Notes under the pieces: model-generated | The model's input: only the letters and a program-made list of their open reading frames with translations | Databases searched by the model: none | What the model was told of the DNA's origin: nothing | In this document: positions 55,319 to 64,000 of the stretch, in pieces | How the letters are laid out: every line of letters starts with the position of its first letter | Position numbering within the stretch: position 1 is the stretch's first letter | Origin: Blastopirellula retiformator | GTDB lineage: Bacteria; Planctomycetota; Planctomycetia; Pirellulales; Pirellulaceae | NCBI RefSeq assembly: GCF_007859755.1 | Contig: NZ_SJPF01000006.1 | Coordinates: 248,010-312,009, forward strand | DNA length: 64,000 bases | Reading direction: 5' to 3' | Position numbers and translations under genes: made by a program

Positions 55319-57046
55319 TTACGCTTCAAGCACCGTTTCGCGAACGACCTCTTCAATCGTCGTCAAACCGTCGTACGCCAAGTTCATGCCGGCGTCGCGA
55401 AGCGTCGTCATTCCAAACCCGCGAGCCACCTCGCGAATTTCGTCGGTCGACGAGTTCCGCATGATCATGTCGCGGATGTCGTCGTTCATCAGCAGTAGTT
55501 CGTACAGGCCGATGCGTCCTTTGTAGCCGGTGTTGTTGCAGTTTTCGCAACCGACTCCTTTGAAGAACTTGCGGCCGGCCAGCTCTTCGGGCTTCATCTG
55601 CAGTTCGTACAGCATATCTTTGCTGGGGATCGTCTCTTCGCGGCATTGGCTGCAAATGCGACGGACCAAACGCTGCGCCAAGATCGCTTCGACCGTAGCG
55701 GTGATCATGAACGTCGGGATCCCCATGTCCTTTAGACGAGTCACCGTCGAAGGCGCGTCGTTGGTGTGCAGCGTGCTGAACACCATATGCCCGGTCAGCG
55801 ACGCTTGAATCGCAATCTCGGCCGTCTCGCGATCGCGGATCTCACCAACCAGAATCGTGTCGGGATCTTGCCGCAAAATCGCCCGCAGACAGTTGGCGAA
55901 GGAATTGCCAATGTCGGCGTCGATCGGAATCTGCACGATCCCGTCGATGTCGTACTCGACCGGCTCTTCGGTCGTAATGATCTTGTCCGAGACTTCGTTC
56001 ATTTCGCTGAGGGCCGAATACAACGTGGTCGTCTTGCCGGAGCCGGTCGGGCCGGTCACCAACACGATGCCGTTGGGACGCTCCATCACCTTGCGAAACT
56101 CTTTGAGCGTCACCGGATGCATGCCGACCTTTTCCAGATCGAGCGACACGACGCTGCGGTCCAAGAGTCGCATCACGACGCTTTCGCCAAACATCGTCGG
56201 CAAGACCGAAACCCGCAGGTCGACCGGGTGGCCGCCGACGGTCAATTCGATACGTCCGTCCTGCGGCATGCGGCGTTCGGCGATGTCCAGATTCGCCATC
56301 ACCTTGATGCGGGTCGTAATCGCAAACGCCAAGTGGCGCGGCGGCGGAACCATTTCAAACAACACGCCGTCCGCTTTCACGCGAATGCGGAACTCTTCTT
56401 CAAACGGCTCGAAGTGAATATCGCTGGCGTGATCCTTGATCGCCATCAGCAACACCATATTCAGCAGCTTGCGAACCGGCGCGCTGTCGGCCAACGCCTC
56501 GGCGTCGGTAATGTCGATCGGGCCATCCCCCATCAGCGCTTCCGCCGCTTGGGCCAGGTTGGCGTCGGTCTCCAGATCGTGCACCAGGCTCTCGAAGCTT
56601 TCGGTATCTTCCGAGTAGTAGCGATCGAGCGTCTTCTGGATGTCCCGCTCGGTGGCGACGACGATCCGGATCGAGTGCCCCAGGAACTGACGCAGTTCGT
56701 CCTGCGTCGACAGGTTCTGCGGTTCGCAGGTGGCGACCGTCAGCTCGTTCATGTCTTCGTCAAACGCGACCGGAATCACCTTGTACAGCTGCGCCATCGG
56801 CTCGGTCACGCGAGCCAACAAATCGCCGGCGATCGAGACGTCGTCCAGACTGACGACCTGCATCCCCAGCTGTTCGGCCAAGGCCTGCACCAACTGATCG
56901 TCGGTGATCAGATTCATGTCTTCAGCGATCTTGCCGATCGGCTGATGTTCGGCCTGTTGCTCCTGCTCTTCCAGCAACAGCACCAGTTGTTCATCGCTGA
57001 TGAACCCTAAGTCGACCAGAATCTGTCCCAGGCGTCGAATCGCCAT
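55319..57046 (-). CDS. GspE/PilB-type assembly ATPase
   Basis: 575 residues. An N-terminal GspE N-domain (LGQILVDLGFISDEQLVLLL) leads to the hexameric ATPase: Walker A VTGPTGSGKTTTLYSALSEM, Walker B ILVGEIRDRETAEIAIQASL with the Asp and His boxes, and the zinc finger CSQCREETIPS ... CENCNNTG. It powers pseudopilus or pilus assembly. A second paralogue lies further upstream in the locus, so the two may serve different fibres. The PilT gene lies between them. Confidence 0.94.
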   Translation of the reverse strand: MAIRRLGQILVDLGFISDEQLVLLLEEQEQQAEHQPIGKIAEDMNLITDDQLVQALAEQLGMQVVSLDDVSIAGDLLARVTEPMAQLYKVIPVAFDEDMNELTVATCEPQNLSTQDELRQFLGHSIRIVVATERDIQKTLDRYYSEDTESFESLVHDLETDANLAQAAEALMGDGPIDITDAEALADSAPVRKLLNMVLLMAIKDHASDIHFEPFEEEFRIRVKADGVLFEMVPPPRHLAFAITTRIKVMANLDIAERRMPQDGRIELTVGGHPVDLRVSVLPTMFGESVVMRLLDRSVVSLDLEKVGMHPVTLKEFRKVMERPNGIVLVTGPTGSGKTTTLYSALSEMNEVSDKIITTEEPVEYDIDGIVQIPIDADIGNSFANCLRAILRQDPDTILVGEIRDRETAEIAIQASLTGHMVFSTLHTNDAPSTVTRLKDMGIPTFMITATVEAILAQRLVRRICSQCREETIPSKDMLYELQMKPEELAGRKFFKGVGCENCNNTGYKGRIGLYELLLMNDDIRDMIMRNSSTDEIREVARGFGMTTLRDAGMNLAYDGLTTIEEVVRETVLEA

Positions 57047-57113
57047 AGATAAGTCCTTGCTGCTGCTGTTTGGCTAAAGCTGGTTGGTGATAAGTCTCTG
57101 TCGTCTTACGCCG

Positions 57114-58223
57114 TTAGTGAGCCGACGATTCGGCCGGCTCGTCAAATTCCATGCCGCGACGGGCGTCGGCGATGCGCTTGGCCAGCGAGGTCGGATCGTG
57201 CGCCTTGCCCAGCGCTTCCTCCTGCGACACCTTTTCCGCTTTCCACAAGTTGTAAAGCGAGTCGTCCATCAGGATCATCCCGTGCTTGGCGCCGGTCTGA
57301 ATCATCGACGGAATACGGAACACCTTGTTTTCGCGGATCAGGTTCTTGATGCCGGAGGTGCAGTTGAGCAACTCGTAGGCCGCACAACGACCGCCGCCGA
57401 TCTTGGGGCAGAGCGATTGCGACAACACGCCGATCAAACCTTCGCCCAACTGCGTGCGGATCTGATCCTGCTGATTGGTCGGAAACACGTCGATAATACG
57501 GTTGATCGTACCGGCGGCGCTGTTGGTATGGAGCGTGCCGAACACGACGTGCCCCGTTTCCGCCGCGGTAATCGCCGCTTCGATCGTTTCCAAGTCGCGC
57601 ATTTCGCCCACCAGGATCACGTCCGGGTCCTGACGCAACGCACGACGAATCGCTTCGGCGAAGGACGGGACGTCGACGCCGACTTCCCGCTGGTTGACCG
57701 TCGATTTCTTGTGGTAGTGATAAAATTCGATCGGGTCTTCGATCGTGATGATGTGATGGTCGACCGTCTCGTTGATGTTGTTGATCACGCTGGCCAGCGT
57801 CGTACTCTTACCGGAACCGGTCGGCCCGGTCACCAAAAAGAGACCACGGGGCCGCTTACACAGCTCGATCACCTTTTCAGGCAAGCCAAGCTGCTCCGGC
57901 GTCAGCATCGAGTTCGGAATCTGACGCAACACCATCGAGATGTTGCCCCGTTGGCGAAACACCGACACGCGGAAACGGGCCAGGTCGCTAAAGGCGAAAC
58001 CAAAGTCGGCGCTGCCTGACTCTTGCAATTCTCGCTGGCACCGTTCCGGCGAGATGCTTTTCATCAGCGAAACGGTGTCTTCCGGAGTGAGCGATTTCGT
58101 ATCGAGTTGTCGCATTCTGCCGTGCAAGCGAAACACCGGCGGCTGTCCGACGGTTATATGAATATCGCTCGCGCCTTGCTTCACGGCGGCTTGCAACAAC
58201 TTGTCGATCAGAATCGTGGCCAT
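57114..58223 (-). CDS. pilT: type IV pilus retraction ATPase
   Basis: 369 residues. PilT family: N-terminal DKLLQAAVKQGASDIHITVG, Walker A VTGPTGSGKSTTLASVINNI, Walker B DVILVGEMRDLETIEAAITA, the AIRGE-related segment QLGEGLIGVLSQSLCPKIGG, and TGHVVFGTLHTNSAAGTINR. PilT drives retraction of type IV pili in twitching motility. Its presence argues for a retractable pilus rather than a pure secretion system. The C-terminus ends with a charged ADARRGMEFDEPAES tail. Confidence 0.93.
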   Translation of the reverse strand: MATILIDKLLQAAVKQGASDIHITVGQPPVFRLHGRMRQLDTKSLTPEDTVSLMKSISPERCQRELQESGSADFGFAFSDLARFRVSVFRQRGNISMVLRQIPNSMLTPEQLGLPEKVIELCKRPRGLFLVTGPTGSGKSTTLASVINNINETVDHHIITIEDPIEFYHYHKKSTVNQREVGVDVPSFAEAIRRALRQDPDVILVGEMRDLETIEAAITAAETGHVVFGTLHTNSAAGTINRIIDVFPTNQQDQIRTQLGEGLIGVLSQSLCPKIGGGRCAAYELLNCTSGIKNLIRENKVFRIPSMIQTGAKHGMILMDDSLYNLWKAEKVSQEEALGKAHDPTSLAKRIADARRGMEFDEPAESSAH

Positions 58224-58714
58224 ACGAATCCTTAATTACATTCAACAAGAGGGCGCATCACCCCTCGGCAGGAATGACGCCAAAACGAAATCGACTCGCG
58301 TGAACGAATCTCGTCTGCGAGATGCGTCAGGAGCCGGTTTGGGTTGTTAATAGGAATGAATCACGGTCGAGCTATCCAGCGTACGAAGCGTCGCCTTGCT
58401 TGTGGCGCTTCAAGACAACTGCGATTCCAGACGAGGGATATAGGGATTGTCTGGACGCCGTTATCAGGATCTTGCTGGCTCCGACCTGATCAGGCCGGAA
58501 GTCGTCGTGCGATCCGTTCTGCTGCGTGGATGAGGATAGGGGAAAAGGAATAGGAAAGCTGGCGGATCGTTGTCATTGTCACCGCGCGGCCGATGAAATC
58601 CAGGAAATGGTCGGAATCGCGGCGCATTTCGTAAAAACGGATTCCCCCGGCCATGCGACGTAATCTACACCCGCTGCGAAAAGTGGGCGGGTTGCGCCGA
58701 TCCTAGGAGTGCGA
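58224..58714 (-). other. 490-base intergenic region between two ATPase genes
   Basis: No open frame with coding character on either strand. It must contain the promoter of pilT, which is transcribed away from it. One near-perfect palindrome, CCGACCTGATCAGGCCGG (58481-58498), is seen, with GGATC/GATCC around it that could extend the fold. Nothing identifies it as a known riboswitch. Confidence 0.45.
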
Positions 58715-60436
58715 TTACTTCTCCACCTGCTTGGCGACGCGAAAGACCTCCTCCAGGGTGGTCAGTCCTTTCATCGCCTTGGCGATGCCATCGTCATACA
58801 AGGTCGCCATCCCCAGCCCCACGGCGGCGCGTCGAATCTCCTGAGTCGACGCTCCCTCGAACGCTAGCTCCCGGATTTTGGCGGACATCGGCATCAATTC
58901 AAAGATACCGCGGCGTCCCTTATATCCGCTTCGCTGGCAGTTGCCGCACCCTCGTCCCTTCATGAACGTGGCGTTGGCCGCGTCCTCGGGCGAAATGCCG
59001 GCTTCTTCCAAAACCGCGTCGCTGGGGGTAAATGGCGACTTGCATTTGTCGCAGATGATCCGCACCAAACGCTGTGCAAGCACCCCAATGATTGTACTCG
59101 CAACGAGATAAGGGGGAACCCCCATGTCAACGAGACGTGTAATGGAACCGGGCGCATCGTTCGTATGCAGAGTACTGAAAACCAAGTGTCCAGTTAAAGA
59201 AGCTTGGATTCCCATCGAAGCCGTCTCTTGATCGCGCATTTCCCCCACAAGGATGATGTTCGGCGCCTGACGCAACATCGCCCGAATGATCCGGGCAAAG
59301 TCGAGCCCAATGTCGTGGCGGACCTGCGTCTGGTTGATCCCCGGCAGGTAGTACTCAACCGGATCCTCGGCGGTGATGATCTTGCTGTCGGGACGGTTCA
59401 GCTCGTTGAGCGCGGCGTAGAGCGTGGTCGTTTTTCCGGAACCGGTCGGTCCGGTAACCAGAATGATGCCGTTGGGCCGCTTGATGAGACTTTGAAACTT
59501 CTGGAACGAGGCTTCCGACAGACCCAACTGCCGAACCCCCACTTTAATACTATCTTTATCCAGAATACGCATGACGATCGACTGACCATGGTTGGTCGGT
59601 ATCACATTGACACGCAGGTCGATCTCTTTGGTACCAATGTCCGCCTTGATACGGCCGTCCTGACAACGGCGGCGTTCGGCGATGTCAATTCCGGCCAGAA
59701 TCTTGATCCGCGAAATCAGGGCGCCCAACATCCGCCGGGGGGGGCTATCTCGCTCGACCAGCACGCCGTCGATCCGGTAGCGAATCCGGACGCGGTCTTC
59801 AAACGGCTCGACATGAATGTCGGAAGCCCGCAGCTGAACCGCCTCGTTGATCATCAGCTGCACCAGGCGGACGACCGGGGCCGAGTTATCGTCGACCGCC
59901 GAGGTTTCGGCGTAGGTCTGCGTATCCTCCTGCATCGTGTCGGTGAAGTCGATCGCCGTATCGGTGAATTCCTGGAGCATCGTATCGGCCGATTCGCCTT
60001 CCTGCTGGCCGTAATAGCGGTTGATCGACTCCAGGATGTTTTCGCGGGGGGCGAGTGCGATCTCAACCTTACGGTTCAAGATAAACCGCAGCTTATCGAA
60101 CGCCTCGAGGTCGAACGGATTGCTCACGATCACCCGCAGCGCCCCATCTTCTTCCGACATCGGCATGATGACGTTTTCGCGGGCGACCGATTCCGGCACC
60201 AGTTCGACCGCTGACGGATTGATCAACACCGAGTCGAGGTCGATATATTCCAGCCCGTGCTCCTGGGCGAGCGCCTTCATCACGTCGGCGCCGGTCGCAT
60301 ATCCGAGTTGGACGAGCGCATCGTGGACCTGGAGTTTCTTCTTGTCTGCTAGTTGCTCCGCTTCGGCCAACTGATCGGGGCCAACGATGCCACGACGAAT
60401 CAGATTTTCCGCGAAGTCTCCGAGTGTTCCAGCCAA
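58715..60436 (-). CDS. second GspE/PilB-type assembly ATPase
   Basis: 573 residues if started at TTG 60436. That TTG has a strong ribosome site GGGAGGA seven bases upstream (complement at 60444-60450), and the resulting N-terminus AGTLGDFAENLIRRGIVGPD is a proper GspE N-domain; an in-frame ATG 81 bases earlier gives a poor start. ATPase motifs: Walker A VTGPTGSGKTTTLYAALNEL, Walker B ILVGEMRDQETASMGIQASL, zinc finger CDKCKSPFTPS ... CGNCQRSG. It is a paralogue of the protein at 55319. Being near no pilin gene, it may serve a distinct secretion machine. Confidence 0.92.
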   Translation of the reverse strand: MAGTLGDFAENLIRRGIVGPDQLAEAEQLADKKKLQVHDALVQLGYATGADVMKALAQEHGLEYIDLDSVLINPSAVELVPESVARENVIMPMSEEDGALRVIVSNPFDLEAFDKLRFILNRKVEIALAPRENILESINRYYGQQEGESADTMLQEFTDTAIDFTDTMQEDTQTYAETSAVDDNSAPVVRLVQLMINEAVQLRASDIHVEPFEDRVRIRYRIDGVLVERDSPPRRMLGALISRIKILAGIDIAERRRCQDGRIKADIGTKEIDLRVNVIPTNHGQSIVMRILDKDSIKVGVRQLGLSEASFQKFQSLIKRPNGIILVTGPTGSGKTTTLYAALNELNRPDSKIITAEDPVEYYLPGINQTQVRHDIGLDFARIIRAMLRQAPNIILVGEMRDQETASMGIQASLTGHLVFSTLHTNDAPGSITRLVDMGVPPYLVASTIIGVLAQRLVRIICDKCKSPFTPSDAVLEEAGISPEDAANATFMKGRGCGNCQRSGYKGRRGIFELMPMSAKIRELAFEGASTQEIRRAAVGLGMATLYDDGIAKAMKGLTTLEEVFRVAKQVEK

Positions 60437-60632
60437 GGCGCAATCCTCCCGAACGCGATAGGTCGCTGCGAGCGCAGTTATTGACGAAAAGTCAGAATAT
60501 AAGGAATCACACGACATCAGAATAGCTTTGGACGTCGCGCATCATCCCCGAGGACGAGTTCCCTCATCATGTATCATGCTTCGGAAACCGTAGTCGCGTC
60601 AACCGATTGGTAAGTCGAAGAAGCGCCGAATT

Positions 60633-61307
60633 TTACGGTTCTTTCCGCCCAGCCGGCCAAATCTTCAAAACCACGCTCGGGTGATCGTTGCCGGGGTTCT
60701 CGTATTCGACCTCTTTCCGCAGTTGCAGATCCCCCAACAGGCCGAAATGCCGCGCTTCGTTGCGTTCTTCGATCCACTTCCCCCCCTTGATGGCCAGAAG
60801 CTGATCAAACGAGGCCCAATGGGGGGCCAGCCAGGTGAGCAGCTTTTTCAGCGGGGCGACGGCGCGGCAAACGATCGCGTTGTACCGGAAATCTTCGAGC
60901 AAATCTTCCGCCCGGGCATGATAAACCGGAATCGAAAGCCCCAATTGGCCGACGATCTCTTCGAGCGCCTTCGCTTTTTTCGTCACCGAATCGCACAAAG
61001 AAACCTGCACGTCAGGACGTAGAATGGCGATGATGACGCCGGGGACGCCGCCGCCGGAACCGAGATCAAGGATCTCATCCCCCGGCTTCAGCTGCCCCGC
61101 CAGGGCGAGACTATCCAGAACGTCTCGCGCCACGAAGCGGTCGTAGTCGGTATGACGCGTGAGATTCAGCTTTTGATTCATTTCCCACACCACCTGCACG
61201 TAACGGTCGAGCTCGGCGGCGATCGCCGGGTCAAGCGGAGCGCCATGCGCGGTAAGCGCTTCTTGGAGCGTGTCGAATTTCGGGGCAGGCGGGGGAACTT
61301 CGTTCAA
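60633..61307 (-). CDS. rsmG: 16S rRNA (guanine-527-N7)-methyltransferase
   Basis: 224 residues from TTG 61307. RsmG methylates G527 of 16S rRNA with SAM. The family signature is EILDLGSGGGVPGVIIAIL (SAM-binding), with the pre-domain NLTRHTDYDRFVARDVLDSL and the motif RAVAPLKKLLTWL. No in-frame ATG precedes the conserved part. The TTG at 61307 has AAGAGA a few bases upstream and gives the usual length; another TTG at 61322 is possible. It is divergent from the oxidoreductase gene. The 196 bases between its stop and the ATPase start hold no other feature. Confidence 0.9.
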   Translation of the reverse strand: MNEVPPPAPKFDTLQEALTAHGAPLDPAIAAELDRYVQVVWEMNQKLNLTRHTDYDRFVARDVLDSLALAGQLKPGDEILDLGSGGGVPGVIIAILRPDVQVSLCDSVTKKAKALEEIVGQLGLSIPVYHARAEDLLEDFRYNAIVCRAVAPLKKLLTWLAPHWASFDQLLAIKGGKWIEERNEARHFGLLGDLQLRKEVEYENPGNDHPSVVLKIWPAGRKEP

Positions 61308-61390
61308 AGCGATTCTCTTCAAGTAAGCGACCAAAACCAATCTACTAGATTCGGCCCTGCGGCCCTTGGCGACAAGAGGGGGACCGCCGC

Positions 61391-62695
61391 GTGAGCAACC
61401 GTATTTCCCGTCGAAGTTTGCTGCTGAGCGCCTCTGCCGCCGCGATCGCCCCCCATTTGCCGCAGCAAGCCCAGGCAAGATCCCCCAACGAGCGACTCCG
61501 GCTCGGCTTTATTGGCGTCGGCAACCAAGGCTTCAGCAACCTGGCCCTTTGCCAGGACGAAGAAGTCGCCGCCCTGTGCGACGTCGACGCGCGGTACCTG
61601 AACGAAGCCAGCGCGCGATTCCCCGCGGCGGCCGGCTTTCGCGACTTTCGCGAGATGCTGACCTCGGCCAATCTCGACGCCGTCGTCATCAGTTCGCCCG
61701 ACCATACGCACGCCCTGGCCAGCTTGCTGGCGATGCAACAGGGGCTGCACGTCTATTGCGAAAAGCCGCTTTCCAACAACTACGACGATTGTCAGGTGAT
61801 GGCGGCCGCCGCGAAAGACTCCCAGGTCGTCACCCAGTTCGGCGTACAGCATCACGCCAAACGGGGCTATCGGCGGCTGCGGCAGATCTTGCAGGCAGGC
61901 GAACTCGGCCAGATCAAAGCGATCCATGCCTGGTCAACCGCTCCCTTCTGGCCACAAGGCGTTTCGCGACCTACCGGCGACTATCCGGTCCCCGAATATC
62001 TCGACTGGAATCTCTGGATCAGCGGCGCCCCGATGCGTCCTTATGCGCCCGGCTATCATCCGCTGCAGTGGCGCGGACACTGGGCTTTTGGTAGCGGCGC
62101 GCTGGGAGACAACGGCTGCCATTTGCTCGATCCAATCGTCAGCGGTCTGCCGATCACGGCGCCAACGACGATCGAGGTCAAAACCTCCGGCGACGGTTCG
62201 AACGAATCGCCGCCGAGCTGGAGCGTGGTGAAATACCAGGTCGCCTGCACCGGTGCGCCCGCGATTCCGCTGACCTGGTACGACGGCGGCCAAAAACCGT
62301 CGGCCGAAGTGGTTGGCGTCCGCCGCGTTCCGGACGACGGCATTTTGATCGTCGCCGAGCGATCCAAGGTTTACGCCGGCAAGTTTGGCGGGATGCCCCA
62401 GATTGTGCCCGGGACTGCGCAAGACGGCTTTCAACTTTCGCCCCTGACGATGGAAGACCCCAGCAACCACCATCAACAGTGGCTGGCTGCGATTCGTAGC
62501 GGCGGACCAACCGACTGTCCTTTCTCTTATGGGGCGCGGCTGACGTCTCTCTGCCTGCTTGGCAATGTCGCCGTTCGGCTCAACCAGCGCGTTACTTGGA
62601 ACGATGCCGCCCAGCGGTTTGAAGACGCACCCGCCGCCGATGCGCTACTGAAGACGACCCAACGCCAAGGGTGGAAATTCCCCCAAATGCATTGA
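61391..62695 (+). CDS. Tat-exported Gfo/Idh/MocA oxidoreductase
   Basis: 434 residues. Twin-arginine signal with hydrophobic core (SRRSLLLSASAAAIAPHL) and cleavage near AQA. The NAD(P)-binding Rossmann part is LRLGFIGVGNQGFSNLALCQ, followed by VVISSPDHTHALASLLAMQ and GLHVYCEKPLSNN with the conserved Lys. The C-terminal Gfo domain continues to LLKTTQRQGWKFPQMH. Such enzymes oxidise sugars or inositols; planctomycetes carry many exported copies next to sulfatases, as here, suggesting polysaccharide breakdown. The start is GTG at 61391 behind AGAGGGGG. Confidence 0.9.
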   Translation: MSNRISRRSLLLSASAAAIAPHLPQQAQARSPNERLRLGFIGVGNQGFSNLALCQDEEVAALCDVDARYLNEASARFPAAAGFRDFREMLTSANLDAVVISSPDHTHALASLLAMQQGLHVYCEKPLSNNYDDCQVMAAAAKDSQVVTQFGVQHHAKRGYRRLRQILQAGELGQIKAIHAWSTAPFWPQGVSRPTGDYPVPEYLDWNLWISGAPMRPYAPGYHPLQWRGHWAFGSGALGDNGCHLLDPIVSGLPITAPTTIEVKTSGDGSNESPPSWSVVKYQVACTGAPAIPLTWYDGGQKPSAEVVGVRRVPDDGILIVAERSKVYAGKFGGMPQIVPGTAQDGFQLSPLTMEDPSNHHQQWLAAIRSGGPTDCPFSYGARLTSLCLLGNVAVRLNQRVTWNDAAQRFEDAPAADALLKTTQRQGWKFPQMH

Positions 62696-63116
62696 TTTTC
62701 ACCAAATCCATAGACAAACAAAATCTGACCGTGATTCTTGTCGCGAAAGTAGACGCCCTTTTTCCGCAATTTTGAGCACCTAACAGAAAAGTCGTTATTG
62801 CACGCCAGCTGAATATCTATCGCAAAACTAACCATTTGTTTTCGTTATTGGCGTACTCTCCCCCTCAAACAACCTCGCAGGGATGGGCTCGCAAAATAGC
62901 GACGTAAGTCGCTATTTTGCGAGCCGCGAAGAGCTACGGTCTGAGCCTGGCGAGCTCGAGTCGTACATTCTGTTCGGCTGAGCATCGGCGCCGGGCGAGC
63001 GAATTTTGCCCAGGGGTAAAAACGGCCACTGCCGCAGGGTAAGATAAAAACACCCGTCCGCCGGCAAAATGGGCCGACGACCTGCCCCCGCACAATTCTC
63101 ACAAGGCCTCGATCGC
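62696..63116 (+). other. 421-base intergenic region between oxidoreductase and sulfatase
   Basis: No coding sequence supported. It contains the mobile element fragment at 62875-62954; the remainder shows no clear terminator or promoter box. Confidence 0.5.
62875..62954 (-). mobile_element. MITE-like element, truncated copy 5
   Basis: An 80-base internal piece of the family in reverse orientation, lacking both ends. It contains an exceptionally perfect hairpin, GGCTCGCAAAATAGCGAC with GTCGCTATTTTGCGAGCC and a GTAA loop (62886-62925), and then AGAGCTACGG...CTGAGCCTGGCGAG. No target duplication can be assigned. Confidence 0.8.
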
Positions 63117-64000
63117 ATGAGAATCCTCGCCTCTTTCCTGATCTTCTGCGCGCTGACCAGCTCGCTGCTGGCCCAAGACGCGGCTACCAAGTCCGCCAAG
63201 CGTCCCAACGTGCTGTTCATCCTGACCGATGATCAGCGGTACGACGCCCTCAGTTGCATGGGGCATCCCCATCTGAAGACGCCGCATGTTGACCGACTGG
63301 CCAATGAAGGGTTGCTCTTCAAGAACCACTTCTGCACCACTTCGCTTTGTTCCCCCAGCCGCGCTTCGATCCTTAGTGGCCTCTACGCGCATGCCCATGG
63401 CGTGGTCAACAACTTTACCGACTACCCGTCCGACTTCGTCAGCTTCCCGATGCGGCTGCAGCAGGAAGGTTACGAAACCGCCTATCTCGGCAAGTGGCAC
63501 ATGGGCGAAGAGAACGACGAGCCCCGCCCCGGCTTCGATTACTTCGTCACTCACAAGGGACAAGGGAAGTACTTCGATACCGAGTTCAACTTTAATGGCC
63601 AGGGCCGCAAGGTCGTGCCGGGCTACTACACCACCGTCGTCACCGACATGGCCGAAGATTGGCTCCGCAAGCGCGACGGCGACAAGCCATGGTGTCTGAT
63701 GGTCGGGCACAAGGCGCCCCACAGCTTTTACCTGCCCGAGGAAAAGTACGAACAGACCTTCGACCAGGTCGACATCCAATACCCCGAGACCGCCTTCCAT
63801 CTCGAAGACAAACCGGCCTGGTTCAAGAAGCGACTCGATACCTGGCACGGCATCTATGGCCCGCTCTTCGACTGGCGCAAGAAGTTCCCCGACGACAGTC
63901 CCGAGGCGGTCGCCGACTTTGCCCGCATGGTCCGCGCCTATTGGGGCACGATCCTCTCGGTCGACGACAGCGTTGGCCGGCTGTATGACTATCTCGACAA
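63117..64000 (+). CDS. exported sulfatase, 5' part (runs off the window)
   Basis: 294 residues visible. A signal peptide ([17 protein letters not shown]) leads to a type I sulfatase: [19 protein letters not shown] with metal-binding Asp pair, [19 protein letters not shown] with the C-x-P-x-R formylglycine site, [13 protein letters not shown] and the [16 protein letters not shown] segment. It should hydrolyse sulfate esters in the periplasm, typically on marine polysaccharides, after oxidation of the Cys by an anaerobic maturase or FGE. The C-terminal subdomain lies beyond base 64000. Next to an exported Gfo/Idh/MocA enzyme. Confidence 0.93.
   Translation, partial: MRILASFLIFCALTSSLLAQDAATKSAKRPNVLFILTDDQRYDALSCMGHPHLKTPHVDRLANEGLLFKNHFCTTSLCSPSRASILSGLYAHAHGVVNNFTDYPSDFVSFPMRLQQEGYETAYLGKWHMGEENDEPRPGFDYFVTHKGQGKYFDTEFNFNGQGRKVVPGYYTTVVTDMAEDWLRKRDGDKPWCLMVGHKAPHSFYLPEEKYEQTFDQVDIQYPETAFHLEDKPAWFKKRLDTWHGIYGPLFDWRKKFPDDSPEAVADFARMVRAYWGTILSVDDSVGRLYDYLD

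Noticed and set aside
53584-57010. Long plus-strand frames at 53584-54960 and 55766-57010
   Set aside because: Both lie fully antisense to well-recognised GspF/PilC and GspE genes, and the peptides are His/Arg/Gln-rich shadow sequence.
58440-58510. Similarity of TCAGGCCGGAAG to the bacterial SRP RNA core
   Set aside because: The following GGAAGCAG element and a closing long stem are missing, and the sequence is a palindrome that matches by chance on both strands.

Overview
The window is bacterial chromosome from the phylum Planctomycetota, most likely a Pirellulales member close to Blastopirellula or Bremerella. This placement is an inference from gene content: several DUF1559 proteins with pilin-like N-termini, a DUF1559-associated lipoprotein, a Tat-exported Gfo/Idh/MocA oxidoreductase, a formylglycine sulfatase, a composite redoxin/c-haem/copper-monooxygenase protein, and a RDD-SpoIIM-DUF4129-DUF4350-MoxR-DUF58 operon. 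I saw no rRNA, tRNA, CRISPR array, prophage or complete insertion sequence.

Layout. 1-1632: end of a TPR gene, an HNH gene broken by a 13-bp tandem duplication, and a small mobile element. 1497-3730: groES-groEL with a canonical sigma-54 promoter and a strong terminator. 3938-6199: a decayed DUF1559/lipoprotein pair followed by an intact pair. 6855-11799: HD-GYP response regulator, thioredoxin-fold protein and hybrid histidine kinase in tandem. 12009-18601: thrS, a membrane protein, a 38-residue membrane microprotein, a class IV aminotransferase, prfB with its programmed frameshift, a hypothetical gene and a receiver protein. 18959-24159: TPR lipoprotein, polysaccharide-export protein and the composite oxidoreductase. 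24355-32156: HEAT protein, thioesterase, HAD phosphatase, PQQ-propeller protein, double-GNAT protein, a third DUF1559 gene and an amidohydrolase. 32148-39768: the seven-gene MoxR/DUF58 operon. 39975-42818: aldehyde dehydrogenase and an HTH-type protein. 43238-60436: a minus-strand type IV pilus/type II secretion locus with four prepilin-like proteins, a 1932-residue PilX/GspK-like protein, a GspF/PilC protein, two GspE/PilB ATPases and PilT. 60633-64000: rsmG, the oxidoreductase and the start of a sulfatase.

The most notable new signal is a family of non-coding 148-149 bp elements: four full copies and one fragment. They have imperfect terminal inverted repeats and three internal hairpins. 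Three copies are flanked by 4-bp direct repeats of the form TTAG/CTAA. Two copies sit exactly in a gene's stop codon, so the target duplication rebuilds the stop. This looks like a MITE moved in trans by a transposase that is not in the window. A second, different hairpin element (24171-24320) is bounded by CTAG on both sides.

Functionally the window mixes housekeeping genes (chaperonin, threonyl-tRNA synthetase, release factor 2, rRNA methylation) with a surface and secretion programme (pseudopilins, motor ATPases, polysaccharide export, DUF1559) and signalling proteins (HD-GYP, hybrid kinase, receiver) that may control the surface functions; that regulatory link is an inference. Coordinates were read by eye. 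Start sites were chosen from signal peptides, Shine-Dalgarno sites and overlaps, and doubtful ones are marked.
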